A stretch of DNA of 64,000 nt from Antedon mediterranea (Eukaryota; Echinodermata; Crinoidea; Comatulida; Antedonidae): contig NC_092680.1 of assembly GCF_964355755.1 (NCBI RefSeq), forward strand, positions 8,967,001-9,031,000. The letters run 5' to 3'. Positions 1-12,900 of the stretch are shown piece after piece. The position numbers and the translations under genes are program-made. The notes below the pieces were generated by a model. The model was not told where the DNA came from and ran no database searches. It saw only the letters and a list, made by a program, of their open reading frames with translations. Each line of letters starts with the position of its first letter. Within the stretch, counting starts at the first letter, position 1.

Positions 1-434
1 ACCAATACCAGGGAGCCCTGCTAATACCTTAGAATATAAATGCAGACATTATGTAAAAGTGAATTCAGTAGCAAATAATGTATTACTATAAACAAGGAAA
101 TGATGAGTGGTAAATACAGTAGCACTCATTCCAAGACAGCTGGATCAAAGATCAGTTTATAAAGGAAGTTGGTTATAGGTGGAACAAACAACCACCACCG
201 CAACCACTCCCCCCCCCTCCCCCCCCTCCCTAAAAAAAATAAATTTAAAAAAATTACAATGTAAAAGATAGGACATTATGTTCAGTTTAGAAGTTCATTT
301 TACTCTCCTATATTAAAATATCCTATATCTGCTGCTGTATATACAGTAATGCCAACTACAGTAGATTGCTTTAGTATTTTTTTTTAAAGGTTTGCATGGT
401 GATTTCAATCACCAATTTGATTCCAAAAAGAAAA

Positions 435-544
435 TAATGGAAATGTTCGGATCATTTCAATAATGGAAATGTTCGGATCATTTCAATTAAATAGAAATGT
501 TCGGATCATTTCAATTAAATGGAAATGTTCGGATCATTTCAATT
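435..544 (+). repeat. Short tandem repeat, ~28-bp unit, 4 copies
   Basis: Four near-identical units share the core 'gttcggatcatttcaa', separated by AT-rich linkers of slightly different length (taat, ttaaat). No coding potential. Confidence 0.85.
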
Positions 545-718
545 GTTACTATTTTAAGGATCAAAAACCTTTATTTCCTTTTTAAGAGTCACATGGTGTA
601 CCACCAACCTTACTTGACTATTGAATACATTCATCTGTTCTAATTCCAAAGTAGTTATTATGTATACCCAGAGAGCTACCATTTAACCCATACATTGCAT
701 TATTAGTTGCAGTACTTC

Positions 719-771
719 TTTTTGTGACATGATTACCATTAGCCTGTATTTTGATATATTACATAGCCTAT
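719..771 (+). repeat. Diverged single copy of the 54-bp minisatellite unit
   Basis: The segment reads 'tgtgacatgattaccatt' followed by 'agcctgtattttgatata', which aligns with the unit of the array at 1650-3834 but with several substitutions and a missing end. It lies about 0.9 kb before the array and looks like an older monomer. Confidence 0.6.
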
Positions 772-1001
772 GTAAATACGTGAACGTGATTGGTTGAAAC
801 TGCATCACATGACTACCGCAGCGAGGATCGTAAATCGTATATATCCTCGAGAACGATGATATTGACTGAGTAATTTTCGCGTAATTATTGTGTCCTCTGT
901 CATTAAACATATAAAATCCAGCAAATTCTCGAGTACGATGATATTGACTGTGTAATTTTCGTGTGGCAACACTCGCGTTTGTCGATAAATAAACAAAAAT
1001 C

Positions 1002-1077
1002 ATCTACTGGGTTTTGAACTCGCGATGAAATTGTCACTCCATCACAAGACAATGCTTCATGCGCTGCGCCACGGAAC
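1002..1077 (-). ncRNA. tRNA-like segment, probably a SINE head
   Basis: Read on the minus strand, the segment begins 'gttccgtggcgcagcg', which has an A-box-like block, and ends with 'gagttcaaaaccc', close to a B box. The anticodon arm and the acceptor stem do not pair properly, so a functional tRNA is unlikely. It fits a tRNA-derived SINE promoter head or a decayed tRNA copy. Confidence 0.25.
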
Positions 1078-1649
1078 TTGCTTGAAGAAATTAATCAACT
1101 AAAACTATTTAACTATGCATACATAGCGCCCTCATTTGTTATTAGTCCCCCCTAGATGTAATGAAAGACCGTTTGTGATTGGTTAATACTCACAGTAGTA
1201 ACCGGTACGCGCGCGACGCACTGAACATCCGGTGATTCGGCTCGATCGAAGAAGACGAATTATTATTTATTCGGCCTACCTGATAATAATATTAGTAATG
1301 TAGGCTTATTGATGGAATTTCTTCTGTTATTATTTAAACGACCTAGGCTAGTGAATATTTTAATCCCAAGGAATCATTAATTAGTAATTATCTGTATATT
1401 ATTCTTTAAAAGGTAAGGTGTCTGGGCAGCTTGTTTACATACAATACAAAAAGGAGGCCTAGCCTAGCTACCCGACCCAGCAGATATTCTACTTGTTGTT
1501 GGCTATGTAATAACAGATATCGCCTGTTCTCGGGAATCATATTTTTTTTCCTCAGCTGGTGCTTCGGGATATATATTCCCTCGAACATAATATCATTCTC
1601 TCTGGGATGTCAAATCTTGTATTTAACCTCTAAGCAGTCAATATCTGTG

Positions 1650-3834
1650 TAATATAACTGCAGTTATTTATTTGTCACATGGATGGTCAACATTAGCCTG
1701 TATCTTGATATATAACTACAGTTATTTATTTGTCACATGGTCAACATTAGCCTGTATCTTGATATATAACTGCAGTTATTTATTTGTCACATGGTCAACA
1801 TTAGCCTGTATCTTGATATATAACTGCAGTTATTTAATTGTCACATGGTCAACATTAGCCTGTATCTTGATTTATAACTGCAGTTATTTAATTGTCATAT
1901 GGTCGAACATTAGCCTGTCTCTTGATATATAACTGCAGTTATTTAATTGTCACATGGCAACATTAGCCTGTATATTGATATATAACTGCAGTTATTTAAT
2001 TGTCACATGGACAACATTAGCCTGTATCTTGATATATAACTGCAGTTATTTAATTGTCATATGGTCAACATTAGCCTGTCTCTTGATATATAACTGCAGT
2101 TATTTAATTGTCACATGGCAACATTAGCCTGTACCTTGATATATAACTGCAGTTATTTAATTGTCACATTGTCAACATTAGTCTGTATCTTGATATATAA
2201 CTGCAGTTATTTAATTGTCACATGGTCAACATTAGCCTGTATCTTGATATATAACTGCAGTTATTTAATTGTTACATGGTCAACATTAGCCTGTATCTTG
2301 ATATATAACTGCAGTTATTTAATTGTCACATGGCAACATTAGCCTGTATCTTGATATATAACTGCAGTTATTTATTTGTCACATGGTCAACATTAGCCTG
2401 TATCATGATATATAACTGCAGTTATTTATTTGTCACATGGTCAGCATCAGCCTGTATATTGATATATAACTGCAGTTATTTTTTGTCACATGGTCAACAT
2501 TAGCCTGTATCTTGATATATAACTGCAGTTATTTAATTGTCACATGGTCAGCATCAGCCTGTATATTGATATATAACTGCAGTTATTTATTTGTCACATG
2601 GTCAACATTAGCCTGTATATTGATATATAACTGCAGTTATTTATTTGTCACATGGTCAACATTAGCCTGTATCTTGATATATAACTGCAGTTATTTAATT
2701 GTCACATGGTCAGCATCAGCCTGTATATTGATATATAACTGCAGTTATTTATTTGTCACATGGTCAACATTAGCCTGTATATTGATATATAACTGCAGTT
2801 ATTTAATTGTCACATGGTCAGCATCAGCCTGTATATTGATATATAACTGCAGTTATTTATTTGTCACATGGTCAACATTAGCCTGTTTATTGATATATAA
2901 CTGCAGTTATTTAATTGTCACATGGTCAACATTAGCCTGTATATTGATATATAACTGCAGTTATTTAATTGTCACATGGTCAACATTAGCCTGTATATTG
3001 ATATATAACTGCAGTTATTTAATTGTCACATGATCAACATTAGCCTGTATCTTGATATATAACTGCAGTTATTTAATTGTCACATGGTCAACATTAGCCT
3101 GTATATTGATATATAACTGCAGTTATTTATTTGTCACATGGTCAACATTAGCCTGTATATTGATATATAACTGTAGTTATTTAATTGTCACATGGTCAGC
3201 ATCAGCCTGTATATTGATATATAACTGCAGTTATTTAATTGTCACATGGTCAACATTAGCCTGTATATTGATATATAACTGCAGTTATTTAATTGTCACA
3301 TGGTCAACATTAGCCTGTATATTGATATATAACTGCAGTTATTTAATTGTCACATGATCAACATTAGCCTGTATCTTGATATATAACTGCAGTTATTTAA
3401 TTGTCACATGGTCAACATTAGCCTGTATATTGATATATAACTGCAGTTATTTAATTGTCACATGGTCAACATTAGCCTGTATATTGATATATAACTGCAG
3501 TTATTTAATTGTCACATGGTCAACATTAGCCTGTATATTGATATATAACTGCAGTTATTTAATTGTCACATGGTCAACATTAGCCTGTATATTGATATAT
3601 AACTGCAGTTATTTAATTGTCACATGGTCAACATTAGCCTGTATATTGATATATAACTGCAGTTATTTAATTGTCACATGGTCAACATTAGCCTGTATAT
3701 TGATATATAACTGCAGTTATTTAATTGTCACATGGTCAGCATCAGCCTGTATATTGATATATAACTGCAGTTATTTAATTGTCACATGGTCAACATCAGC
3801 CTGTTTATTGATATATAACTGCAGTTATTTAATT
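1650..3834 (+). repeat. 54-bp minisatellite, about 40 copies
   Basis: Head-to-tail copies of a ~54-bp unit that includes 'tcaacattagcctgtat' and 'atataactgcagttattt' (one PstI site per unit). Variants include a 'tcagcatcagcc' form, ctt/att alternation after 'ctgtat', and a few units one or more bases shorter. Because 54 is a multiple of three, most of the array is open in one frame; small indels break it into several short ORFs. It ends 73 bases before the first visible KIAA0825 exon, so it lies in an intron. The repeated peptide is not a credible protein. Confidence 0.95.
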
Positions 3835-3906
3835 ACATTATTCGTATGTATTAAGATATAAGTACTTAATTTGATAGCCTCTTCATGTATTTTCTTTTCC
3901 TTACAG

Positions 3907-6900
3907 GATTATGGAGCATTTTTTACATTGTTACAACACTTATCTCATATTCTAGCAGCTTCTACTTCCCTTCATGATGTCTTTATTATTTCCGTGCAGT
4001 CTGCATTCAATGATGTACTAATGCATGTGTATAAGGTATGTATAAACACAAAAAAGAAGAAAAAAGACAAACAGTACAAATTGAAATTCCATTCCATGGT
4101 TTAGTGATAAAAGCACTTTTTCGTAGCAAGAGTATCACATGTTCAATTCTTTATTTATTTTATTCTTTATATCAAACCAACAGTGTAAAACACCAATAAC
4201 AGGTTGAAAATAAAAACTAAACTATAAAATATGAGCCAATATAAATACTGTATATACAAATGAAAAAGAAAATTTAAATAATTTCAACAAGTGGTCATAT
4301 CATTATGCAGATTTAAAAAAAAAAGAAGGTTGAAAATCATGTTGCTAATAAATAGAACAAGTAATATCAGGGAAGAATACAATTTCTCTCTTCCTTGGTA
4401 ATATCTACTTGTATTATATCATCTAGCAGTTACCTGTTTAATAGACGGGCACCATCTTATAATTATTTTAGGATTCAGGAATCAAAAAGATAGTATGTTA
4501 ATATAGTAATTATACACAAATCTGTAAATGGATGTATAGTGACAAGAGGTATACATTATGCAGCATTATACTACAGTATTCGTCTTTTATTAAATGGATG
4601 TATAGTGACAAGAGGTATACATTATGCAGCATTATACTACAGTATTCGTCTTTTATTAAATGGATGTATAGTGACAAGAGGTATACATTATGCAGCATTA
4701 TACTACAGTATTCGTCTGTTATTAAATGGATGTATAGTGACAAGAGGTATACATTATGCAGCATTATACTACAGTATTCGTCTGTTATTAAATGGATGTA
4801 TAGTGATGAGAGGTATACATTATGCAGCATTATACTACAGTATTCGTCTTTTATTAAATGGATGTATAGTGACAAGAGGTATACATTATGCAGCATTATA
4901 CTACAGTATTCGTCTGTTATTAAATGGATGTATAGTGACAAGAGGTATACATTATGCAGCATTATACTACAGTATTCGTCTTTTATTAAATGGATGTATA
5001 GTGACGAGAGGTATACATTATGCAGCATTATACTACAGTATTCGTCTGTTATTAAATGGATGTATAGTGACAAGAGGTATACATTATGCAGCATTATACT
5101 ACAGTATTCGTCTGTTATTAAATGGATGTATAGTGATGAGAGGTATACATTATGCAGCATTATACTACAGTATTCGTCTTTTATTAAATGGATGTATAGT
5201 GACAAGAGGTATACATTATGCAGCATTATACTACAGTATTCGTCTGTTATTAAATGGATGTATAGTGATGAGAGGTATACATTATGCAGCATTATACTAC
5301 AGTATTCGTCTGTTATTAAATGGATGTATAGTGATGAGAGGTATACATTATGCAGCATTATACTACAGTATTCGTCTTTTATTAAATGGATGTATAGTGA
5401 CAAGAGGTATACATTATGCAGCATTATACTACAGTATTCGTCTGTTATTAAATGGATGTATAGTGACAAGAGGTATACATTATGCAGCATTATACTACAG
5501 TATTCGTCTTTTATTAAATGGATGTATAGTGACGAGAGGTATACATTATGCAGCATTATACTACAGTATTCGTCTGTTATTAAATGGATGTATAGTGACA
5601 AGAGGTATACATTATGCAGCATTATACTACAGTATTCGTCTGTTATTAAATGGATGTATAGTGATGAGAGGTATACATTATGCAGCATTATACTACAGTA
5701 TTCGTCTTTTATTAAATGGATGTATAGTGACAAGAGGTATACATTATGCAGCATTATACTACAGTATTCGTCTGTTATTAAATGGATGTATAGTGACAAG
5801 AGGTATACATTATGCAGCATTATACTACAGTATTCGTCTGTTATTAAATGGATGTATAGTGATGAGAGGTATACATTATGCAGCATTATACTACAGTATT
5901 CGTCTGTTATTAAATGGATGTATAGTGACAAGAGGTATACATTATGCAGCATTATACTACAGTATTCGTCTGTTATTAAATGGATGTATAGTGATGAGAG
6001 GTATACATTATGCAGCATTATACTACAGTATTCGTCTGTTATTAAATGGATGTATAGTGATGAGAGTTATACATTATGCAGCATTATACTACAGTATTCG
6101 TCTGTTATTAAATGGATGTATAGTGATGAGAGTTATACATTATGCAGCATTATACTACAGTATTCGTCTTTTATTAAATGGATGTATAGTGATGAGAGTT
6201 ATACATTATGCAGCATTATACTACAGTATTCGTCTGTTATTAAATGGATGTATAGTGATGAGAGTTATACATTATGCAGCATTATACTACAGTATTCGTC
6301 TTTTATTAAATGGATGTATAGTGACAAGAGGTATACATTATGCAGCATTATACTACAGTATTCGTCTGTTATTAAATGGATGTATAGTGATGAGAGTTAT
6401 ACATTATGCAGCATTATACTACAGTATTCGTCTGTTATTAAATGGATGTATAGTGATGAGAGGTATACATTATGCAGCATTATACTACAGTATTCGTCTT
6501 TTATTAAATGGATGTATAGTGATGAGAGTTATACATTATGCAGCATTATACTACAGTATTCGTCTGTTATTAAATGGATGTATAGTGACAAGAGGTATAC
6601 ATTATGCAGCATTATACTACAGTATTCGTCTTTTATTAAATGGATGTATAGTGACAAGAGGTATACATTATGCAGCATTATACTACAGTATTCGTCTGTT
6701 ATTAAATGGATGTATAGTGACAAGAGGTATACATTATGCAGCATTATACTACAGTATTCGTCTTTTATTAAATGGATGTATAGTGATGAGAGGTATACAT
6801 TATGCAGCATTATACTACAGTATTCGTCTTTTATTAAATGGATGTATAGTGACAAGAGGTATACATTATGCAGCATTATACTACAGTATTCGTCTGTTAT

Positions 6901-9900
6901 TAAATGGATGTATAGTGACAAGAGGTATACATTATGCAGCATTATACTACAGTATTCGTCTGTTATTAAATGGATGTATAGTGACAAGAGGTATACATTA
7001 TGCAGCATTATACTACAGTATTCGTCTTTTATTAAATGGATGTATAGTGATGAGAGGTATACATTATGCAGCATTATACTACAGTATTCGTCTTTTATTA
7101 AATGGATGTATAGTGACAAGAGGTATACATTATGCAGCATTATACTACAGTATTCGTCTGTTATTAAATGGATGTATAGTGACAAGAGGTATACATTATG
7201 CAGCATTATACTACAGTATTCGTCTTTTATTAAATGGATGTATAGTGACAAGAGGTATACATTATGCAGCATTATACTACAGTATTCGTCTGTTATTAAA
7301 TGGATGTATAGTGACAAGAGGTATACATTATGCAGCATTATACTACAGTATTCGTCTTTTATTAAATGGATGTATAGTGACAAGAGGTATACATTATGCA
7401 GCATTATACTACAGTATTCGTCTGTTATTAAATGGATGTATAGTGACAAGAGGTATACATTATGCAGCATTATACTACAGTATTCGTCTGTTATTAAATG
7501 GATGTATAGTGATGAGAGGTATACATTATGCAGCATTATACTACAGTATTCGTCTTTTATTAAATGGATGTATAGTGACGAGAGGTATACATTATGCAGC
7601 ATTATACTACAGTATTCGTCTGTTATTAAATGGATGTATAGTGATGAGAGGTATACATTATGCAGCATTATACTACAGTATTCGTCTTTTATTAAATGGA
7701 TGTATAGTGATGAGAGGTATACATTATGCAGCATTATACTACAGTATTCGTCTGTTATTAAATGGATGTATAGTGATGAGAGGTATACATTATGCAGCAT
7801 TATACTACAGTATTCGTCTTTTATTAAATGGATGTATAGTGACAAGAGGTATACATTATGCAGCATTATACTACAGTATTCGTCTTTTATTAAATGGATG
7901 TATAGTGACAAGAGGTATACATTATGCAGCATTATACTACAGTATTCGTCTGTTATTAAATGGATGTATAGTGACGAGAGGTATACATTATGCAGCATTA
8001 TACTACAGTATTCGTCTGTTATTAAATGGATGTATAGTGACAAGAGGTATACATTATGCAGCATTATACTACAGTATTCGTCTGTTATTAAATGGATGTA
8101 TAGTGATGAGAGGTATACATTATGCAGCATTATACTACAGTATTCGTCTGTTATTAAATGGATGTATAGTGACGAGAGGTATACATTATGCAGCATTATA
8201 CTACAGTATTCGTCTGTTATTAAATGGATGTATAGTGACAAGAGGTATACATTATGCAGCATTATACTACAGTATTCGTCTGTTATTAAATGGATGTATA
8301 GTGACAAGAGGTATACATTATGCAGCATTATACTACAGTATTCGTCTGTTATTAAATGGATGTATAGTGATGAGAGGTATACATTATGCAGCATTATACT
8401 ACAGTATTCGTCTTTTATTAAATGGATGTATAGTGATGAGAGGTATACATTATGCAGCATTATACTACAGTATTCGTCTGTTATTAAATGGATGTATAGT
8501 GATGAGAGGTATACATTATGCAGCATTATACTACAGTATTCGTCTGTTATTAAATGGATGTATAGTGATGAGAGGTATACATTATGCAGCATTATACTAC
8601 AGTATTCGTCTGTTATTAAATGGATGTATAGTGATGAGAGGTATACATTATGCAGCATTATACTACAGTATTCGTCTGTTATTAAATGGATGTATAGTGA
8701 TGAGAGGTATACATTATGCAGCATTATACTACAGTATTCGTCTTTTATTAAATGGATGTATAGTGATGAGAGGTATACATTATGCAGCATTATACTACAG
8801 TATTCGTCTGTTATTAAATGGATGTATAGTGACAAGAGGTATACATTATGCAGCATTATACTACAGTATTCGTCTTTTATTAAATGGATGTATAGTGATG
8901 AGAGGTATACATTATGCAGCATTATACTACAGTATTCGTCTGTTATTAAATGGATGTATAGTGACAAGAGGTATACATTATGCAGCATTATACTACAGTA
9001 TTCGTCTTTTATTAAATGGATGTATAGTGACGAGAGGTATACATTATGCAGCATTATACTACAGTATTCGTCTTTTATTAAATGGATGTATAGTGACGAG
9101 AGGTATACATTATGCAGCATTATACTACAGTATTCGTCTTTTATTAAATGGATGTATAGTGACAAGAGGTATACATTATGCAGCATTATACTACAGTATT
9201 CGTCTTTTATTAAATGGATGTATAGTGACAAGAGGTATACATTATGCAGCATTATACTACAGTATTCGTCTTTTATTCAGTGTCTATTTTTATTTAATTC
9301 TAAAAGCAAGCAATTTTAAATGGACATTTGCATCTTTGTTCTTGTTTTGTTTGTTTAAGTATATTAAAATAATAGACGTTTATTAATTAATATTATTATG
9401 TCAGTTATTATTATTATTATAAGTTTGGTATATGACACATAATACTATATTTCATAGTCTCCTGGTAAATTGTTATGTTTTGTAAAAGCTTCCAAAGTAT
9501 GTTTTGTCATTTCCAAACTGGAGAACAGTGACTTAGTTGAATCTGGTTAAATATTTTAGCAGTATCCTGTTGTTCAGTTGAATGTCTTTGATTTGTGGTA
9601 AACATTGTTGGTTTGTCTTTAAGATGAACAACACTGTATGTTTTCTGGTGGTGTAGGCCTAATTAGAAAGAAGTAAATATGATTGCAACTTCATGCTCCT
9701 TGTTTGTACCTACTTGTAGGCCTACACCCCTTAAAAAGAAATTATATAAAACGAACAATTAAAAATCCCCCAAAAAATAACAAAACATAATGTTAGCATA
9801 ATGTACTTCACAATATTTCATATCATAAAAACCTATTGGGAGCTAATGAAATTAGAAGCCTCTCTTATTTAGTCAGACTTTATTGACCTAAAGTGGGCCG

Positions 9901-12900
9901 ATTCGTCCCGTCAAACCTGGGCCGAATCATCCCACATTCAGCTATTGCCTATAGCAGCTTAGAAATAGTAATTACAGTAGTAAGAAACATAACCTAGCCT
10001 AGTGGTATCACTGCATTTGGTGTTTGTAAAAATGGTAAATAAAAAGGATGCTCAATCTTAGTTGGCAGGAGCGGTGTGCATGACGTAGAAATGGCAAGAA
10101 TACAGTTTTGTTCTTACCGCCCCGGTTTTCATTTGAAATGGCGCAAGGCAGCATTGCTGCTATACTATAGCTACAGCTGCGCTGATTACATGTGCTGCTG
10201 TCTCAATATTGCTAATGACCCGAGGGTTTTATTGTGACGTAGGAAAATGGCCAATAATTACCGATAACGGCATTCAGCAGTTGCAAATAAATTGGGCCTA
10301 AAAACACATTTTTCGTACAAATTTTCCGTTCTAATATAGACTAATGCATAAAGGGGTATTAAAACCTGTCCCAGCTTGAATGGCGTTAATATCGGACTTT
10401 CGGATTAAGTGAGATAGAGAAACAAATTTTGGCTTAGTGCTATATAGATAATGATGTAAACGGAACAATTAGATATTAATTATGTGTACAATCATTGTAT
10501 GTAAACAATGACAATATTTCCTGTTTTGACTGATTTGTAAACAGAAATAAAAACTCAGAAAGTAGAAATGTTACTACATGTACTTCTGCTATTACAGACT
10601 TCTTGACAAAAAAATAAATTTTTAAAAAAAGTCAGTAGTTTTGTATTCATTATCAATCATTCTGGACATACGTTTTTTTCTGAGCGTGCATGATTTTCTG
10701 ATTTTGTTGTTGTTGGGTCATTAAGGCCATCATGTTGTGTTTTGACACTCATGCGGTCATGGAAAACTAGGGAATTTTTGTTGTTTATGAGTCATTGATT
10801 TGTTCATAATATTGTGTTTAAATATAAACAAGTCGATGATCAAAAAGGAATCAATTACCATAATTGACTTCTGCTATTGAAATTTCACTTTAATGTTGTG
10901 CTACTTTCTCTTTTTGCTACTCATTTTCGAATGAGAAAATGAAAAAGCAAACAACTTTAATAGTGAAATTGACATCATTATGCGACCATTGCCTTTGAAG
11001 TACTTTCTAGTACACATTTCATAAAGCCAATAATAAATATAGTTTAAATGTATAATATCTGCTGTAGAAATTAATATGATTTGTTTTTATTATCTATTCC
11101 AAGACAAAGCATACTGAAGGGTGTGATACCGCCAACAACTGTTTACAGGCTTTGAGTTTGTCTAGCTACTGTTCTGGGGTGTTACTACAACTACATCAAA
11201 CCCATTATGAGGGTAAAGAAAGGTAAGAAAGTACATAGTGGTATGAATCTTGGAGTATACTATTTATTTGAAACTAATTACAACTAAATATATTTTTGTG
11301 TGTAAAATGAAATTTAATAAGAAGGTAATAAAATATACACAATATTATTTAAAAAACAGTTGCGAATTAAAGTTGTAATTTATTCTGACTTGTTAAGCCT
11401 CCACTGATTGTGAGGGCGTTTGTTGTATGAGAAAATGTATCTGGTGGTGAAAATCTGTGAAAATACCATATATGACTCTGTGGTCTAGTGGTATGATACT
11501 CGCCCTGTAAGCGAGAGGTTGCAGGTTCGAATCCTGCCAGAGACATTTTTTTTATACAAATAAGAAGTACAGAACTTTCACCAATGAGCTATTATGAGAT
11601 CATGTTCCGAATATGAGCACTGTTTCTATAATTTACATTACTAGGTCGTGCCCACAGATGGTTCTCGAATACATAATAATTTCAGCGTTAAAAAACTGGC
11701 GATTTCAAATGTACGTACCGCAGGACAATAATACATGTCGTTTACAGGAACGAATAAATAGACACTGTGATTTATGTACTGAACTAAAATTAGCACCCTG
11801 GGAATTAATTCCGAAAGAGAAACTTGTCACAAAATGAGACCAATTGTTTAAGTCAAATTTAAACAAACTTAATTTGTGTTTTGTATGTAACATTAGGGTT
11901 GAGGGATGGGAAAGAGGATGGGTGCAAAGAGGAACAATTTTTAAATATATTCTTTATCCATGTAGTAACGAAATATTAATTGTTTTCTTGTTTTACATAA
12001 CATACCACTAAACACAGTAAAACATTGCGATGTAATACTTTGTTGAAACTATCACCGTCCTAGTCGATTGAAATAGTATAGTACATGTAACGATACATCA
12101 CTACGACGTGTATAATATGTTTATATAATGTAAAACAATTTGTGAAAACCACCCCTATTCGTGGCAAATCATAAATTCGAGTAATAAATATTAAATTATC
12201 TAACTCAACTTGTTTCTTAGAGCCAATTCATACTTAAGTTGGTTCCTAACCCTACCCACCAAAGTTGTTCTGTGTTTAGGGCATGTGATGCACCGTAGGC
12301 CTATCCTCTACTGGCTTTACAACGCTACTCATGCCAGTGAGGGAAGGGTGATGATGTCACGTGGGTGGTTTAACTGCAATAATAAAGATTTGTACATAAT
12401 ATACGGCGACTGAAAACGCTAGCTCATTATCCGTTAAAAAATATCTATATCCAACCTCTGCAGCACAGATTGAAAAAAAAAATGGATCGAATTTTGAGTA
12501 TACAGTACTTGCCTTTACGACGCCTAAGGGAATAGACACTTGTGGAACAGAGATTGGAATGTTCCATTCATTTCAAATCAATACATTTGCATAAACGTAT
12601 ATTAAATCTATCAAAATAGTATTTTTTTAAAGAAAATCGGCCTGTTTTCAACATTATGATACTGTACTCGAGCTGTTCAACCGGTTTTCAGCTATTAAAA
12701 ACAATTATCGTAGGAGGATATAGGAAAATGCGAAGCCTCCTCGCATTTTTGTGGCGGGTATTTTTCAAGATGGACATCCATTAGACAGTGTATACCACGA
12801 TCGGAAAACACCCCTATTTGGGGCAAATTGTTGAACCTAAATTTGTTTTAATCGTCAATAACTAATTATCTAACTTAATTTAATTAGTAAACAGGGTTAC

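Larger units (their letters stand above)
1..1649. other. Non-coding flank, mostly intron or upstream of KIAA0825
   Basis: No exon could be supported here. The stretch holds a C-rich run near 208-230, a four-copy short tandem repeat (435-544), a diverged monomer of the downstream 54-bp minisatellite (719-771), two copies of a segment containing 'gatgatattgactg' (about 855-890 and 938-975), and a tRNA-like segment on the minus strand. Around 1200-1260 the base composition becomes CpG-richer, but no promoter element is convincing. The 5' exons of the KIAA0825 orthologue (the human N-terminal ~500 residues) are not seen and probably lie upstream of the window. Confidence 0.5.

Noticed and set aside
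1672-3861. Several open frames with a repeated 'CILIYNCSYLIVTW' peptide
   Set aside because: Artefact of the 54-bp minisatellite; frames break wherever a unit has an indel.
4532-9319. Open frames of ~1,600 codons on the plus strand and 502 and 907 codons on the minus strand
   Set aside because: They are produced by a 66-bp tandem repeat (22 codons). Several frames are open at once, there is no domain or codon preference, and they lie in a KIAA0825 intron.
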